DNA of 39,858 nucleotides from DATMFV01 sp964651005 (lineage in GTDB: Bacteria > Verrucomicrobiota > Verrucomicrobiia > Chthoniobacterales > Chthoniobacteraceae). Of the stretch, positions 1 through 8,866 are shown piece after piece (the stretch's first letter is position 1; the number at the start of each line of letters is the position of its first letter). Under the pieces are notes generated by a model. The model made no database searches. It worked only from the letters and a program-made list of their open reading frames with translations, and was not told where the DNA came from. The position numbers were made by a program, and so were the translations under genes. The stretch is from contig CAZYVL010000011.1 in NCBI GenBank assembly GCA_964651005.1, positions 1 to 39,858 of the forward strand, given 5' to 3'.

Positions 1-85
1 CGGTGTCCGGATTCCAGACTTCCATCAGCACCGCGCCGATGCCGACCACCCACGGCAGGTCGAAGGCGTACATCGAGCCCCCGAT

Positions 86-1174
86 GTGGGCCACTGGCGA
101 AGGTACCAGCGCCACGTCGCCCTGCGCCCGGAGATGACCCCCACGCTCGCCCGCATGGTCCTCGCCCGCGAGCGCGACTACAAAAAGCCGCTCAAGTGGT
201 TCTGCACCCCGCAGTTTTTCCGCTACGAGAAACAACAGCGGGGCCGCCTGCGCGAATTCTACCAGCTCAACTGCGATATCCTCGGCGAGCCCTCCGTGGC
301 GGCGGACGCCGAACTGGTGGCCCTCGTCGTCGATATGCTCCGCGCCTTCGGGCTCACGGAGGCCGATTTCGTCGTCCGCCTGAGCGACCGCGACGCCTGG
401 AAAGCCTTCCTCGACTCGCATAACTCCTTGGGTTCTTTCGACGAAGCAAGCCTCGCCGCGTTCCTGCAAATCGTGGATAAAATCGAACGCGACACCCCCG
501 AAGCCGTGAGCGCCAAGCTCCAGCCCTTCGGCATCGCCCTGGAGGAAGTCCGCGCCTTCATCGCCAACCCCGGCACGCACTTCGAAAAATTCAACGCCCT
601 CGCCCTCGAACTCGACGCGCGCGGCCTCAAAGGCTTCTACCAGCTCGACCCGACCATCGTGCGCGGCCTCGCCTATTATACAGGGCTCGTTTTCGAAGTG
701 TTCGACCGCAGCAAATCCGAACGCGCCATCGCCGGAGGGGGCCGCTACGACAACCTCCTCCGCGACATGAGCGACGGGAAGTCCGCCCTCCCCGCCATCG
801 GTTTCGGCATGGGCGATGTCGTCTTGGGGAACCTGATCGACTCCACCCCCCCCGCCGCCGCGAAACTCCAGGCGTGGATCGCCCACCAGCACGCGGCGGA
901 CGCCTACATCGTCGTCGCCAACGAAACCCGCCGCGCCGACGCCCTCGCCATCGTCCAGGCACTCCGCGCCCGCGGGCTCCGTGTCGATTTCCCCCTCTCG
1001 CCCCTCAAAGTGGGCAAGCAATTCCAGGCCGCCGAACAGCTCGGGGCGCGGTTCGCCGTGCTCGTGGGCGACGAGTGGCCGCAGGTGAAACTCAAAACCC
1101 TCGCCACCCGGGAAGAGACGCTCGTGTCCACCGAAGAACTCCCCGCCCGGCTCCAAACCCTTATCCAGTCCTAG
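86..1174 (+). CDS. hisS: Histidine--tRNA ligase, 5' part missing or broken
   Basis: This is a class II synthetase that attaches histidine to tRNA-His in the cytoplasm. The recognisable protein starts at about position 109 with the motif 2 region VALRPEMTPTLARMV. It continues with FFRYEKQQRGRLREFYQLNC, the histidine-binding RGLAYYTGLVFE and the motif 3 region AGGGRYDNLL. A C-terminal anticodon-binding domain follows (about residues 270-362). The frame is open to the left edge of the window and the first possible start inside it is GTG 86, but residues encoded before 109 do not resemble HisRS, and motif 1 plus roughly the first 80 residues of the family are absent. Either the window edge is a chimeric join or the gene is rearranged. 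The stop lies 2 nt before aspS, so the two genes are probably co-transcribed. Identity is sure; the start is not. Confidence 0.9.
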   Translation: MGHWRRYQRHVALRPEMTPTLARMVLARERDYKKPLKWFCTPQFFRYEKQQRGRLREFYQLNCDILGEPSVAADAELVALVVDMLRAFGLTEADFVVRLSDRDAWKAFLDSHNSLGSFDEASLAAFLQIVDKIERDTPEAVSAKLQPFGIALEEVRAFIANPGTHFEKFNALALELDARGLKGFYQLDPTIVRGLAYYTGLVFEVFDRSKSERAIAGGGRYDNLLRDMSDGKSALPAIGFGMGDVVLGNLIDSTPPAAAKLQAWIAHQHAADAYIVVANETRRADALAIVQALRARGLRVDFPLSPLKVGKQFQAAEQLGARFAVLVGDEWPQVKLKTLATREETLVSTEELPARLQTLIQS

Positions 1175-1176
1175 CC

Positions 1177-2964
1177 ATGTCCTCCCTCTATCGCACCCAC
1201 CTCTGCAACGCCCTTCGCAAAGAGCATATCGGCCAGACCGTCACCCTCTCCGGCTGGGTCAACTCCCGCCGCGACCACGGCGGCGTCATCTTCATCGACC
1301 TGCGCGACCGGGAGGGGATCACCCAGGTGGTCTTCCGCCCCGAGGAACACCCGCAAGTGGCCCAGCTCTCCCACGGGCTGCGCGGCGAGGATGTGATCCG
1401 CGTGCGCGGGCTGGTCGCCGCCCGGCTCCCCGGTACGGAGAACACGAAGCTCGCCACGGGTGCGATCGAAGTCGTCGCGACGGAACTCGACGTGCTCAAC
1501 AAGGCGGATGTCCCCCCCTTCCCGCTCGATTCCAAGGTGGCCAATGAAGATCTGCGACTTGCCTATCGCTATCTCGATCTGCGCCGCGCCGAAATGACCG
1601 CGAACCTCCGGCTGCGCCACCGCGTGGTGAAAGCCACGCGCGACTATCTCGACGAGCACGGCTATCTGGAGATCGAGACGCCGATTCTCTCCAACCCGAC
1701 CCCGGAGGGCGCGCGCGATTTTCTCGTCCCCTCGCGTTTGAACCCGGGGAGCTTCTACGCGCTCCCGCAGGCGCCGCAGCAATACAAGCAGCTCCTCCAG
1801 GTCGCGGGGCTGGAGAAATACTTCCAGATCGCCCGCTGCTTTCGCGACGAGGATTTGCGCGCGGACCGGCAGCCGGAGTTCACGCAGATCGACCTGGAGG
1901 CGTCGTTCGTGAGCGAGGTGGAGATCCAGACGCTCATCGAAGGATTGCTTGCCCGCATCTTCAAGGAAGCGCGCGGAGTGGAGATCCCAACGCCGTTCCG
2001 CCGGATGCCGTGGCTGGAGGCGATGGACCAGTACGGCTCCGACAAGCCGGACCTCCGCTTCGGCGTGGAGCTGGTGGATCTGAGCGACGTGTTCGGCGAG
2101 TCGCAGTTCAAGGTTTTCCGCTCCGTGCTGGAGAGCGGCGGGGTGATTAAGGCGATCAACGCCAAGGGGGCCGCAAACGCCTTTTCCAAGGAGCAACTCA
2201 AGAAGTGGGAGGAGTGGGTCAAGGTGGAGTTCGGCGCGAAGGGGCTGGCTTACATCCGGCTCAAGGATGGCGTGTGGGAATCGCCGATCGTCAAATTTTT
2301 CAGCGAGGCGGAGAAGGCCGCGCTCGCGCAGCGGATGGGCTTCGAGGAGGGCGATGTGCTCTTCTTCGGCGCGGGGGCGTGGGAGCCTGCCGTGACCGTG
2401 CTCGGGCGGGTGCGCCTGCGCGTGGCGGAGCTGCTCGGGCTGGTGAAAGACCCCAAGGAACTGCACTTCCTCTGGGTGGTCGATTTCCCGCTGCTCGCCT
2501 GGTCGCCGGAAGAGAACAAATGGGTGGCCGTACACCATCCCTTCACCCGCCCGAAGGCGGAAGATCTCCCGCTGCTCGAAGCGGAGGGCAATCTCGCCAA
2601 AGTGCGCGCGGCGGCCTATGACGTGGTGCTCAACGGCGTGGAACTCGGCGGCGGCTCGATCCGGATTCACGAGCGCGATCTTCAGGCGCGGATGTTCGAG
2701 CTTCTCGGTGTGAACGCGGAGCAGCAGCAGCTCAAGTTCGGCCATCTCCTGCGCGCCTTCAGCTTCGGCGCGCCGCCGCACGGCGGGATCGCGCTTGGCC
2801 TCGACCGGCTGGTGATGCTCATCGCCGGGGCGGAGTCGATCCGCGAGGTGATCGCGTTCCCGAAGAACAACCGGGGGGTGGATCTGATGACGCAATCGCC
2901 CGTGGAGGTCGATTTCAAACAGCTCCGGGAGCTTTCCATCCAGAGCACGGTGAAGAAGGCGTAG
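1177..2964 (+). CDS. aspS: Aspartate--tRNA ligase (bacterial type)
   Basis: This class II synthetase charges tRNA with aspartate. The 595-residue length is normal for the bacterial form. In order one sees the N-terminal OB-fold anticodon domain (LSGWVNSRRDHGGVIFIDLR), motif 2 (FRDEDLRADRQPEFTQIDLE), the bacterial GAD insertion in the middle, the GGGSIRIHERDLQ segment, and motif 3 (ALGLDRLVMLIAG) near the C-terminus. The start at ATG 1177 is chosen because it gives the family's usual N-terminus and follows the hisS stop by 2 nt; an upstream extension in the same frame overlaps hisS and is not credible. Because gatB is also present in this window, the enzyme may be the non-discriminating kind that also makes Asp-tRNA-Asn, but sequence alone does not settle this. 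Confidence 0.97.
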   Translation: MSSLYRTHLCNALRKEHIGQTVTLSGWVNSRRDHGGVIFIDLRDREGITQVVFRPEEHPQVAQLSHGLRGEDVIRVRGLVAARLPGTENTKLATGAIEVVATELDVLNKADVPPFPLDSKVANEDLRLAYRYLDLRRAEMTANLRLRHRVVKATRDYLDEHGYLEIETPILSNPTPEGARDFLVPSRLNPGSFYALPQAPQQYKQLLQVAGLEKYFQIARCFRDEDLRADRQPEFTQIDLEASFVSEVEIQTLIEGLLARIFKEARGVEIPTPFRRMPWLEAMDQYGSDKPDLRFGVELVDLSDVFGESQFKVFRSVLESGGVIKAINAKGAANAFSKEQLKKWEEWVKVEFGAKGLAYIRLKDGVWESPIVKFFSEAEKAALAQRMGFEEGDVLFFGAGAWEPAVTVLGRVRLRVAELLGLVKDPKELHFLWVVDFPLLAWSPEENKWVAVHHPFTRPKAEDLPLLEAEGNLAKVRAAAYDVVLNGVELGGGSIRIHERDLQARMFELLGVNAEQQQLKFGHLLRAFSFGAPPHGGIALGLDRLVMLIAGAESIREVIAFPKNNRGVDLMTQSPVEVDFKQLRELSIQSTVKKA

Positions 2965-3033
2965 CCCGCCGGGCTTCGTCCTCTTTCCTGCCACAAACCC
3001 GGATTTCCCTCTTCTTTCGTTCCGCATTTCCCG

Positions 3034-6000
3034 ATGACCGCCCCTTCCGCCTCCGCGCCCGCCTCCCCTGCCCCGCTCCCCACTGCACCAACCGGGTTGG
3101 AGTGGCAGGATGAAACGCTGCTTTCGCTCGGCAAGGAGCCGCCCAGGGCTACCTCCGTTCCGTTCCTCTCGCCGGAGGATGCCTTGACGCTTCCCTGGCA
3201 GGAATCGCCTTGCGTGCGCTCGCTTAACGGCGCGTGGAAATTTCATTGGGCGCCGAATCCCGATGAAAGGCCAGCGGAGTTCCATCGCCCGGGATTCGAC
3301 GCCAGCGCCTGGGGAGAGATCCCGGTCCCTTCGAACTGGCAGGTGCAGGGGCATGGCACGCCGATCTATACCAACGTCCGTTTTCCCTTTGCGTGCCGCC
3401 CTCCGTTCGTCATGGACGAGCCGCCGGAGCATTACACCAGCTTCGGCGCGCGCAATCCGGTCGGCTCGTACTTGCGGACCTTCACGCTGCCCGAAGCGTG
3501 GGCGGGGCGTCGGGTGCATGTTCACTTCGCCGGGGTCGATTCGTTCTTTTACCTCTGGATCAACGGACGGTATGCCGGGTTCAGCAAGGATAGCCGGACT
3601 CCGGCGATCTTCGATCTCACGGATCACCTTCTTCCCGGGGAGAACGTCCTCGCCGTGGAGGTCTACCGCTACAATGACGGGAGCTATCTTGAGGATCAGG
3701 ATTTCTGGAGGCTCAGCGGCATCTACCGCGACGTCTACCTCGTTGCCCACGCGCCGGTCGGCATCCGCGATTTTTTCCTCCAGCCGGAACTCGACGCCTC
3801 GCTGACGGCGGGGCGGCTTGCGGTGGAGGCGGAGCTTGCCACGCCTGCTCTTGCTTTTGGGCAGCGGGCGGATGCGCTCGCGGGTGTGTCGCTGGAAGTG
3901 GCGCTCTACGACCGGGAACACCGGAAGATCGCCACGGGGAGCGCGGCGTGCGCCGAGGGGCGGGCGAACTTTGCCATCGAAGTCGAGCGTCCGGCGCTCT
4001 GGAGTGCCGAGTTTCCAAATCTCTACACGGCGGTTCTGAGCCTGAAATCCGCCGATGGCGCGTTGCTCGATTGCGTGAGCACGCGCGTCGGGTTCCGCAA
4101 GGTGGAGATCGTGGACGGGGTTTTTCTGCTTAACAACGCGGCGGTCAAGCTCCGGGGCGTGAACCGGCACGAGCACACTTATCGCGACGGGCACGCCATC
4201 TCCCGCGAGAGCATGGTGGAGGACATCCTGCTCATGAAGCGGGCGAACGTGAACCACGTCCGCACGGCGCACTACCCGAACCAGCCGGACTGGTACGCCC
4301 TCTGCGATGAGTACGGGCTTTATGTCGTGGATGAGGCGAATATCGAATCACACGGCTGCGGCTATGGGGAGGGGTCGGTCTCGCATTTCGAATCGTGGCG
4401 GGCGGCGCATCTCGACCGTTGTGTGAACATGGTGCGGCGCGACCGCAATCACCCGTGCATTCTTTTCTGGTCGCTCGGCAACGAGGCTGGCCCGGGGGAA
4501 AACTTCCGGCACGCGACGGAGGCGGTCCGGCGGCTCGATCCCTCGCGGCCCGTCCACTATGAGGGGAACAACTCGTTCACCGATTTCGACAGCATCATGT
4601 ACCCGGAAACCGGGTGGGTGCGCGGCGAAGCGCAGATCCCGCGCGCGAAGCCGTATTACCTTTGCGAATACGGGCACGCGATGGGCAACGCCGTCGGCAA
4701 TCTCGCGGACTACTGGGGGGAGATCGAACGCAGCCCGCACCTGATGGGCGGCTGCATCTGGGAGTGGATGGATCACGCGCTCCCGTGCCACGACGCGAAG
4801 GGCCTGGAGTTCCCCGCTTATGGCGGCGATTTCGGCGACCAGCCCAACGACGGCCTTTTCATCACCGACGGGCTGCTTTTCTTCGACCGCCGACCGAAGC
4901 CGACCTACTGGGAGATGCGGAAGGTTTATCAGCTACTGCACGCCACATGGGCGACGGATCGGGCGCGGACACTGACGCTGGAAAACCGTTTTGCTTTCAC
5001 GAATTTTTCGCACTTCGACGTCGATTGGGAACTGGCGCGCGAAGGCCAGATCATCGCCCAGGGGCGGTGCGAGCCGCTTGATGTGGCTCCGGGTGCCCGC
5101 GCGAGTCTCAACGCTCCGTTTGACTGGGGCTGCGTGACCCCGGATGTCGAACATTGGCTGACTCTCCGTATTCGGCTCAAGGCCGACGCCCCTTGGGCCG
5201 AAGCGGGTCACGAGGTCGCCTCGGAGCAGCTCCCCGTCGCGCAGCGGCCCGCGACGCCGTTGCATGGAATCACGCCTGTTGCGACTCCGTTCGCCGAGGG
5301 GACGCTGACGGTGGAGGAGAATGAGGAAGCGTGGCGCGTGCTCGGGCCGGATTTCGAATTCGCCTGGAGCAAGCAGTCGGGCGCGCTTGCGCTCTGGCGG
5401 GCGGCGGGGCGCGATCTCTTTGATTCTCCGCCGGAGCTGGATGCCTTCCGCGCTCCCGCCGACAACGACCGTGTTTTCCGGGACGCCTGGTTTGTCCACG
5501 GCTTGCACAAGCTGGAGCCGCGGCTGCTGGAGCTGCGGCGCGAGACCGGCCCGGGCGTTCCCGCGGCGGCGTTCCGCAGCGTGGTGGAGTGGAAGGCCGC
5601 CGAAGGGGAAACCGCCGAATCGCACGCGCGGGAATCCAAAATCCGGCTCACGCCCCGGCCTCTGCCGGAGGACGCCGCCTCCTTCCGGGTAGAGACAGAC
5701 TACCAGGTGGATGGCGCGGGTGTTCTCCATGTCGTCTGCCGGATCGAACCGGGCGGCGGCGGCAATCTCGTCCTTCCGCGCCTTGGCCTCGCCTTTTTTC
5801 TGCCGAAGGAATATCGCCTCGTCCGCTACTACGGGCGCGGGCCGTGGGAAAACTACCCGGACCGCAAAAGCGGCGCTTTCTTCGGCGAGTATGAGCAGCC
5901 GCTGGAGGCGATGTTCACCGCTTACGGAAAGCCCCAGGAGTGCGGCAACCGGGAGAACGTCCGCTGGATCGAGCTGCGCGCTCCCGGCGGGGGCGGCGTC

Positions 6001-6231
6001 CGGTTCAGCGCGGAGAAGGAGTTTTGCGCTTCGGCCCTGCCGTGGCGGGCGATGGAACTCGTCCGTGCGCCGCACGCGCACGAACTCCCCCCTTCCCGGC
6101 AAACCGTTGTCCACCTCGACGCGAACGTGCTCGGGGTCGGTGGCGGCAGTTGTGGCCCCGCCACGCTGGAGCGCGACCGGGTGCGCATGATGCCGGTCAC
6201 GCTGGCGTTCCGCGTCGCGACGCATCCCTGA
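3034..6231 (+). CDS. lacZ: Beta-galactosidase, GH2 family (LacZ-like)
   Basis: The enzyme hydrolyses terminal beta-galactosides. The protein is 1065 residues, close to E. coli LacZ (1024) with a Pro/Ala-rich N-terminal tail of about 25 residues and no signal peptide, so it is probably cytoplasmic. Domains in order are the sugar-binding jelly roll, an immunoglobulin-like domain, the TIM barrel, a second immunoglobulin-like domain and the small-chain C-terminal domain. The acid/base glutamate is E484 in FWSLGNEAG and the nucleophile is E545 in YLCEYGHAMGN. It starts 69 nt after aspS and no permease, repressor or other lac gene is nearby, so the physiological substrate is unknown. It may act on plant or algal galactosides rather than lactose. 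Family assignment is sure. Confidence 0.95.
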   Translation: MTAPSASAPASPAPLPTAPTGLEWQDETLLSLGKEPPRATSVPFLSPEDALTLPWQESPCVRSLNGAWKFHWAPNPDERPAEFHRPGFDASAWGEIPVPSNWQVQGHGTPIYTNVRFPFACRPPFVMDEPPEHYTSFGARNPVGSYLRTFTLPEAWAGRRVHVHFAGVDSFFYLWINGRYAGFSKDSRTPAIFDLTDHLLPGENVLAVEVYRYNDGSYLEDQDFWRLSGIYRDVYLVAHAPVGIRDFFLQPELDASLTAGRLAVEAELATPALAFGQRADALAGVSLEVALYDREHRKIATGSAACAEGRANFAIEVERPALWSAEFPNLYTAVLSLKSADGALLDCVSTRVGFRKVEIVDGVFLLNNAAVKLRGVNRHEHTYRDGHAISRESMVEDILLMKRANVNHVRTAHYPNQPDWYALCDEYGLYVVDEANIESHGCGYGEGSVSHFESWRAAHLDRCVNMVRRDRNHPCILFWSLGNEAGPGENFRHATEAVRRLDPSRPVHYEGNNSFTDFDSIMYPETGWVRGEAQIPRAKPYYLCEYGHAMGNAVGNLADYWGEIERSPHLMGGCIWEWMDHALPCHDAKGLEFPAYGGDFGDQPNDGLFITDGLLFFDRRPKPTYWEMRKVYQLLHATWATDRARTLTLENRFAFTNFSHFDVDWELAREGQIIAQGRCEPLDVAPGARASLNAPFDWGCVTPDVEHWLTLRIRLKADAPWAEAGHEVASEQLPVAQRPATPLHGITPVATPFAEGTLTVEENEEAWRVLGPDFEFAWSKQSGALALWRAAGRDLFDSPPELDAFRAPADNDRVFRDAWFVHGLHKLEPRLLELRRETGPGVPAAAFRSVVEWKAAEGETAESHARESKIRLTPRPLPEDAASFRVETDYQVDGAGVLHVVCRIEPGGGGNLVLPRLGLAFFLPKEYRLVRYYGRGPWENYPDRKSGAFFGEYEQPLEAMFTAYGKPQECGNRENVRWIELRAPGGGGVRFSAEKEFCASALPWRAMELVRAPHAHELPPSRQTVVHLDANVLGVGGGSCGPATLERDRVRMMPVTLAFRVATHP

Positions 6232-6282
6232 GCGGATTTGTGACGATCTGGACCGGAAAGCCTTCGGGGGTTCCCGCAGCTA

Positions 6283-8211
6283 TTAATCTGGTCTGGGCGC
6301 GCCTTTTTGCCCTGCGTGACGAATGGGGTCGGCCAGAAGTCGCAGGCCGTTGAGGACGACCAGAACCGTGCCTCCTTCGTGGCCGATCACGGCAAGCGGC
6401 AGAGGCAGGGCGACAAAAATGCTTAATAAAACCAGGAGCCCCATCACGCCCACGGCAAAGGTGAGGTTTTGGCGAATGATTTTTCCGGTTCGTTTTGCCA
6501 AACGGTGAGCGGCGGCCAAACGCTCCATCTCTTCGGACATCAAGGCGATGTCCGCCGATTGAATGGCAACCTCGCTGCCTGCCGCGCCCATGGCGATCCC
6601 TACGTCCGCCCGCGCCAAAGCCGCCGCATCGTTGACTCCATCTCCCACGAACCCCACCTTGCCTTGCGCGGTAAGCTGGGCCACCAGTCTCACCTTGTCT
6701 TCCGGCAAGAGATCGGCATGGATGGCCCCCGGAGGGAATCCAAGCTCTTTGCCGATGCGATGCGCCGCCGCATGCCGGTCCCCGGTCATCATGACGATCT
6801 GCTTGATCCCTGAGTTTCTCAGAGCCGAAAGGCACCCGCACGAACTGGGGCGAGGGCGATCCGATACACAAAAGCCGCCGAGCACCTCCGCATTCCGACC
6901 TACCCAAATGACAGTCTGCTCCTCGCCGAGAAGGGCGCTGAATTCGGGACGGGCGAGGTTGGCCTTCATCCGGGCCGCCAGTCTCGCATTGCCCGCCCAG
7001 ATTTCCCCTTCGTCGGTATGGCCGGTCATCCCCTCGCTTGGGATCGTGCGGGCATTCTTTACTTCCGCAGGCGGGATGCCGCGCTTTGCGGCCAGCTTGC
7101 GGATGGCGGACGCGACGTGATGCTCCGACTGCGCTTCGATCCCGGCGACCAGCGATAAAAACTCCGTCTCTGGAATGGTGGAGTCTATTTTGGTGATTTC
7201 CAACTCTCCGACTGTCAAAGTCCCCGTCTTATCAAAGGCGAAAATTTCGACCTGCGCTAACGTCTCCATTGCCGCCCCTCCCTTAAAAAGCACTCCCCCG
7301 CGCGCGGCGGCGGCCAGCGAGGAGAGGATGGCGGCCGGAACGGAGATGACGATGGCGCACGGGCTGGCGGCGACAAGCAGAGTGGCGGCCCGGTACAACG
7401 CTTCGCTGGCGGGCTTTCCCATCCAGAAAAAGATCACGAACGCCAGGACGGCCCCGAGAAGAACCGCGATGGTGTAGCGGTGCCCGAACCATTCGCTGAA
7501 CCGCTCCGATGGCGCCCGGGCGGCTTGCGCCTCCGTGACCAGCGCGATCATCCTGGCCACCGTGCTATCGGCAATCCCGCGCGTGACCTTGACCAGCAGA
7601 ACACTATTGAGATTCACCGTCGCCTCGAAAACCGGATCGCCGGTTGTTTTGCTGACCGGGAGGGACTCCCCGGTGACGGTGGCTTCGTCCAACGCGCCGG
7701 TTCCTTCAAAGATCACGCCGTCAACCGGGACGCGGGCGCCGGGCCGCAGCACAACCAGGTCGCCGGGAACCAACCGTTCAACGGCGACCTCCTCCGTGCC
7801 GCCGCCGGGAGCCTGCCGCAGCGCCGTGTCGGGGCGCAGCGCCATCAAGGATTCGAGCGCGCGCCGCGCCTTTCCCATTGCTCGCTGTTCCAGGGTGGTG
7901 GAAACGCTAAAGAGGGTGAGCAGAATCGCACCCTCCAGCGCGGCGCCGACCGCAGCGGCGACAACGGCGGCAATGACCATCAGCAGATCGATGTCCAGCG
8001 CCCACTCCCGCCAAAGCGCCTCCAATGCCCGACGCGCGGCAGGAATCCCTCCGGCAAGGTAGACCGCAAGAAGCCCCAGCTTCCCCCAAAAGCCGGAAAT
8101 GACGAAGGCATCCAAGGCGGCCACAAGCATGGCCAGAACGGTAATGCCGGAGAGAATCGTTGGAACCCGATCGGATTTTTGGGAAAAGCTCGACGACTGG
8201 GAATCTTGCAT
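6283..8211 (-). CDS. P1B-4 type heavy-metal translocating ATPase
   Basis: This is an inner-membrane ATP-driven metal exporter. Visible landmarks are TGES in the actuator domain, SPC in the transport helix (AASPCAIVISVPAA), the phosphorylation motif DKTGTLT with D327, MTGDR, GDGVNDAAA, and HEGGT in the last membrane helix. The SPC plus HEGGT pair is the signature of the P1B-4 group (cobalt, nickel, iron or zinc; CoaT/CzcP/CtpD-like) rather than the CPC zinc/cadmium or copper groups. No N-terminal cysteine metal-binding domain is present. The usual SEHP signature of the nucleotide-binding domain reads SEHH here. A longer frame begins with TTG at 8310, but ATG 8211 gives the usual N-terminus (642 residues) and is preferred. 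The gene is convergent with lacZ (51 nt between). Substrate is not decidable from sequence. Confidence 0.93.
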   Translation of the reverse strand: MQDSQSSSFSQKSDRVPTILSGITVLAMLVAALDAFVISGFWGKLGLLAVYLAGGIPAARRALEALWREWALDIDLLMVIAAVVAAAVGAALEGAILLTLFSVSTTLEQRAMGKARRALESLMALRPDTALRQAPGGGTEEVAVERLVPGDLVVLRPGARVPVDGVIFEGTGALDEATVTGESLPVSKTTGDPVFEATVNLNSVLLVKVTRGIADSTVARMIALVTEAQAARAPSERFSEWFGHRYTIAVLLGAVLAFVIFFWMGKPASEALYRAATLLVAASPCAIVISVPAAILSSLAAAARGGVLFKGGAAMETLAQVEIFAFDKTGTLTVGELEITKIDSTIPETEFLSLVAGIEAQSEHHVASAIRKLAAKRGIPPAEVKNARTIPSEGMTGHTDEGEIWAGNARLAARMKANLARPEFSALLGEEQTVIWVGRNAEVLGGFCVSDRPRPSSCGCLSALRNSGIKQIVMMTGDRHAAAHRIGKELGFPPGAIHADLLPEDKVRLVAQLTAQGKVGFVGDGVNDAAALARADVGIAMGAAGSEVAIQSADIALMSEEMERLAAAHRLAKRTGKIIRQNLTFAVGVMGLLVLLSIFVALPLPLAVIGHEGGTVLVVLNGLRLLADPIRHAGQKGAPRPD

Positions 8212-8270
8212 ATTCGGCGACAAGATAGACTTTTCACACAGAGACCGCAACCACCTGACAATGGGCCGCC

Positions 8271-8366
8271 GTTGATTACAGCATATAGAATTCCCGTGAA
8301 AGTTGGACAATCCCCCGCCCCTGCCCGCTCCTTCTTTCTGCCCTCCGTTCTTCCCGGTTGATTACA
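8271..8366. repeat. Direct repeat GTTGATTACA upstream of the metal ATPase
   Basis: The 10-mer GTTGATTACA occurs at 8271-8280 and again at 8357-8366, 86 bp apart. Each copy is followed a few bases later by TAGAATT, so the similarity is longer than the 10-mer. Both lie in the 206-bp space upstream of the ATPase start at 8211 (gene on the minus strand), so they could be binding sites of a metal-responsive regulator or simply a duplicated segment. No regulator gene is adjacent. Confidence 0.4.
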
Positions 8367-8417
8367 ATTTAGAATTGCGGCTGTTAAGCCTAACCACAAG
8401 AAATTCAGGGCATCCGA

Positions 8418-8855
8418 TTAGTGAGAAGATTTGGCGCGAGCTATCGGCACAAACTTGCCCGGAACAGATTCTTGGTTGATATGATACAGAAGGCGTGCCG
8501 TGCATGTTTCCGGATCGACCAACACAGACCAGAACAACCGTGAATCTATAGTGTCAATTTGTTGAAAGTGATAAACAGTTCGGCTTTCCTGGCTCTTGTT
8601 TGGATTTTGATACTGATACACTCCGATCAACCGAATACCCCCTGTGGCAGATAAGCCAAGATCCATTGTCAGGAATGCCTCGATATTCTTCCGTTTACCA
8701 GCCTCTATTTTATTCCATCTTGACGACAAAGCCTCCTTCGTTTGAAGAGACGATGCCTCGAACGAAATAGACGACATGACAACAGGTGCATCCGGTTCCG
8801 CATGGCCGGAAATGGCCAACGTCAGAAACGCCGTAATACTGAGGAATATTTTCAT
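8418..8855 (-). CDS. Small secreted protein of unknown function
   Basis: I do not recognise this 145-residue protein. It begins with a typical Sec signal peptide (MKIFLSITAFLTLAISGHA, likely cleaved after GHA), so the mature protein of about 126 residues should be exported. It contains a single Cys in DPETCTARLLYHI and no lipobox or membrane segment after the signal. The start at ATG 8855 is chosen because it creates the signal peptide; an upstream extension overlaps the preceding gene out of frame. It starts 11 nt after the stop of the large membrane protein gene and should be co-transcribed with it, which suggests a shared envelope role. Its GC content is clearly lower than that of the surrounding genes, suggesting a lineage-specific or acquired gene. 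Confidence 0.7.
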   Translation of the reverse strand: MKIFLSITAFLTLAISGHAEPDAPVVMSSISFEASSLQTKEALSSRWNKIEAGKRKNIEAFLTMDLGLSATGGIRLIGVYQYQNPNKSQESRTVYHFQQIDTIDSRLFWSVLVDPETCTARLLYHINQESVPGKFVPIARAKSSH

Positions 8856-8866
8856 TTCCAGTGACT

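Noticed and set aside
1171..4272. Open minus-strand frame of 1033 codons antisense to aspS and lacZ
   Set aside because: It is a mirror of two certain genes, rich in Arg, His and Glu from GC-biased third positions, without any domain or start signal.
8212..8310. N-terminal extension of the metal ATPase from TTG 8310
   Set aside because: The extra 33 residues look like a spurious cytoplasmic stretch, TTG is a rare start, and ATG 8211 gives the usual family N-terminus.
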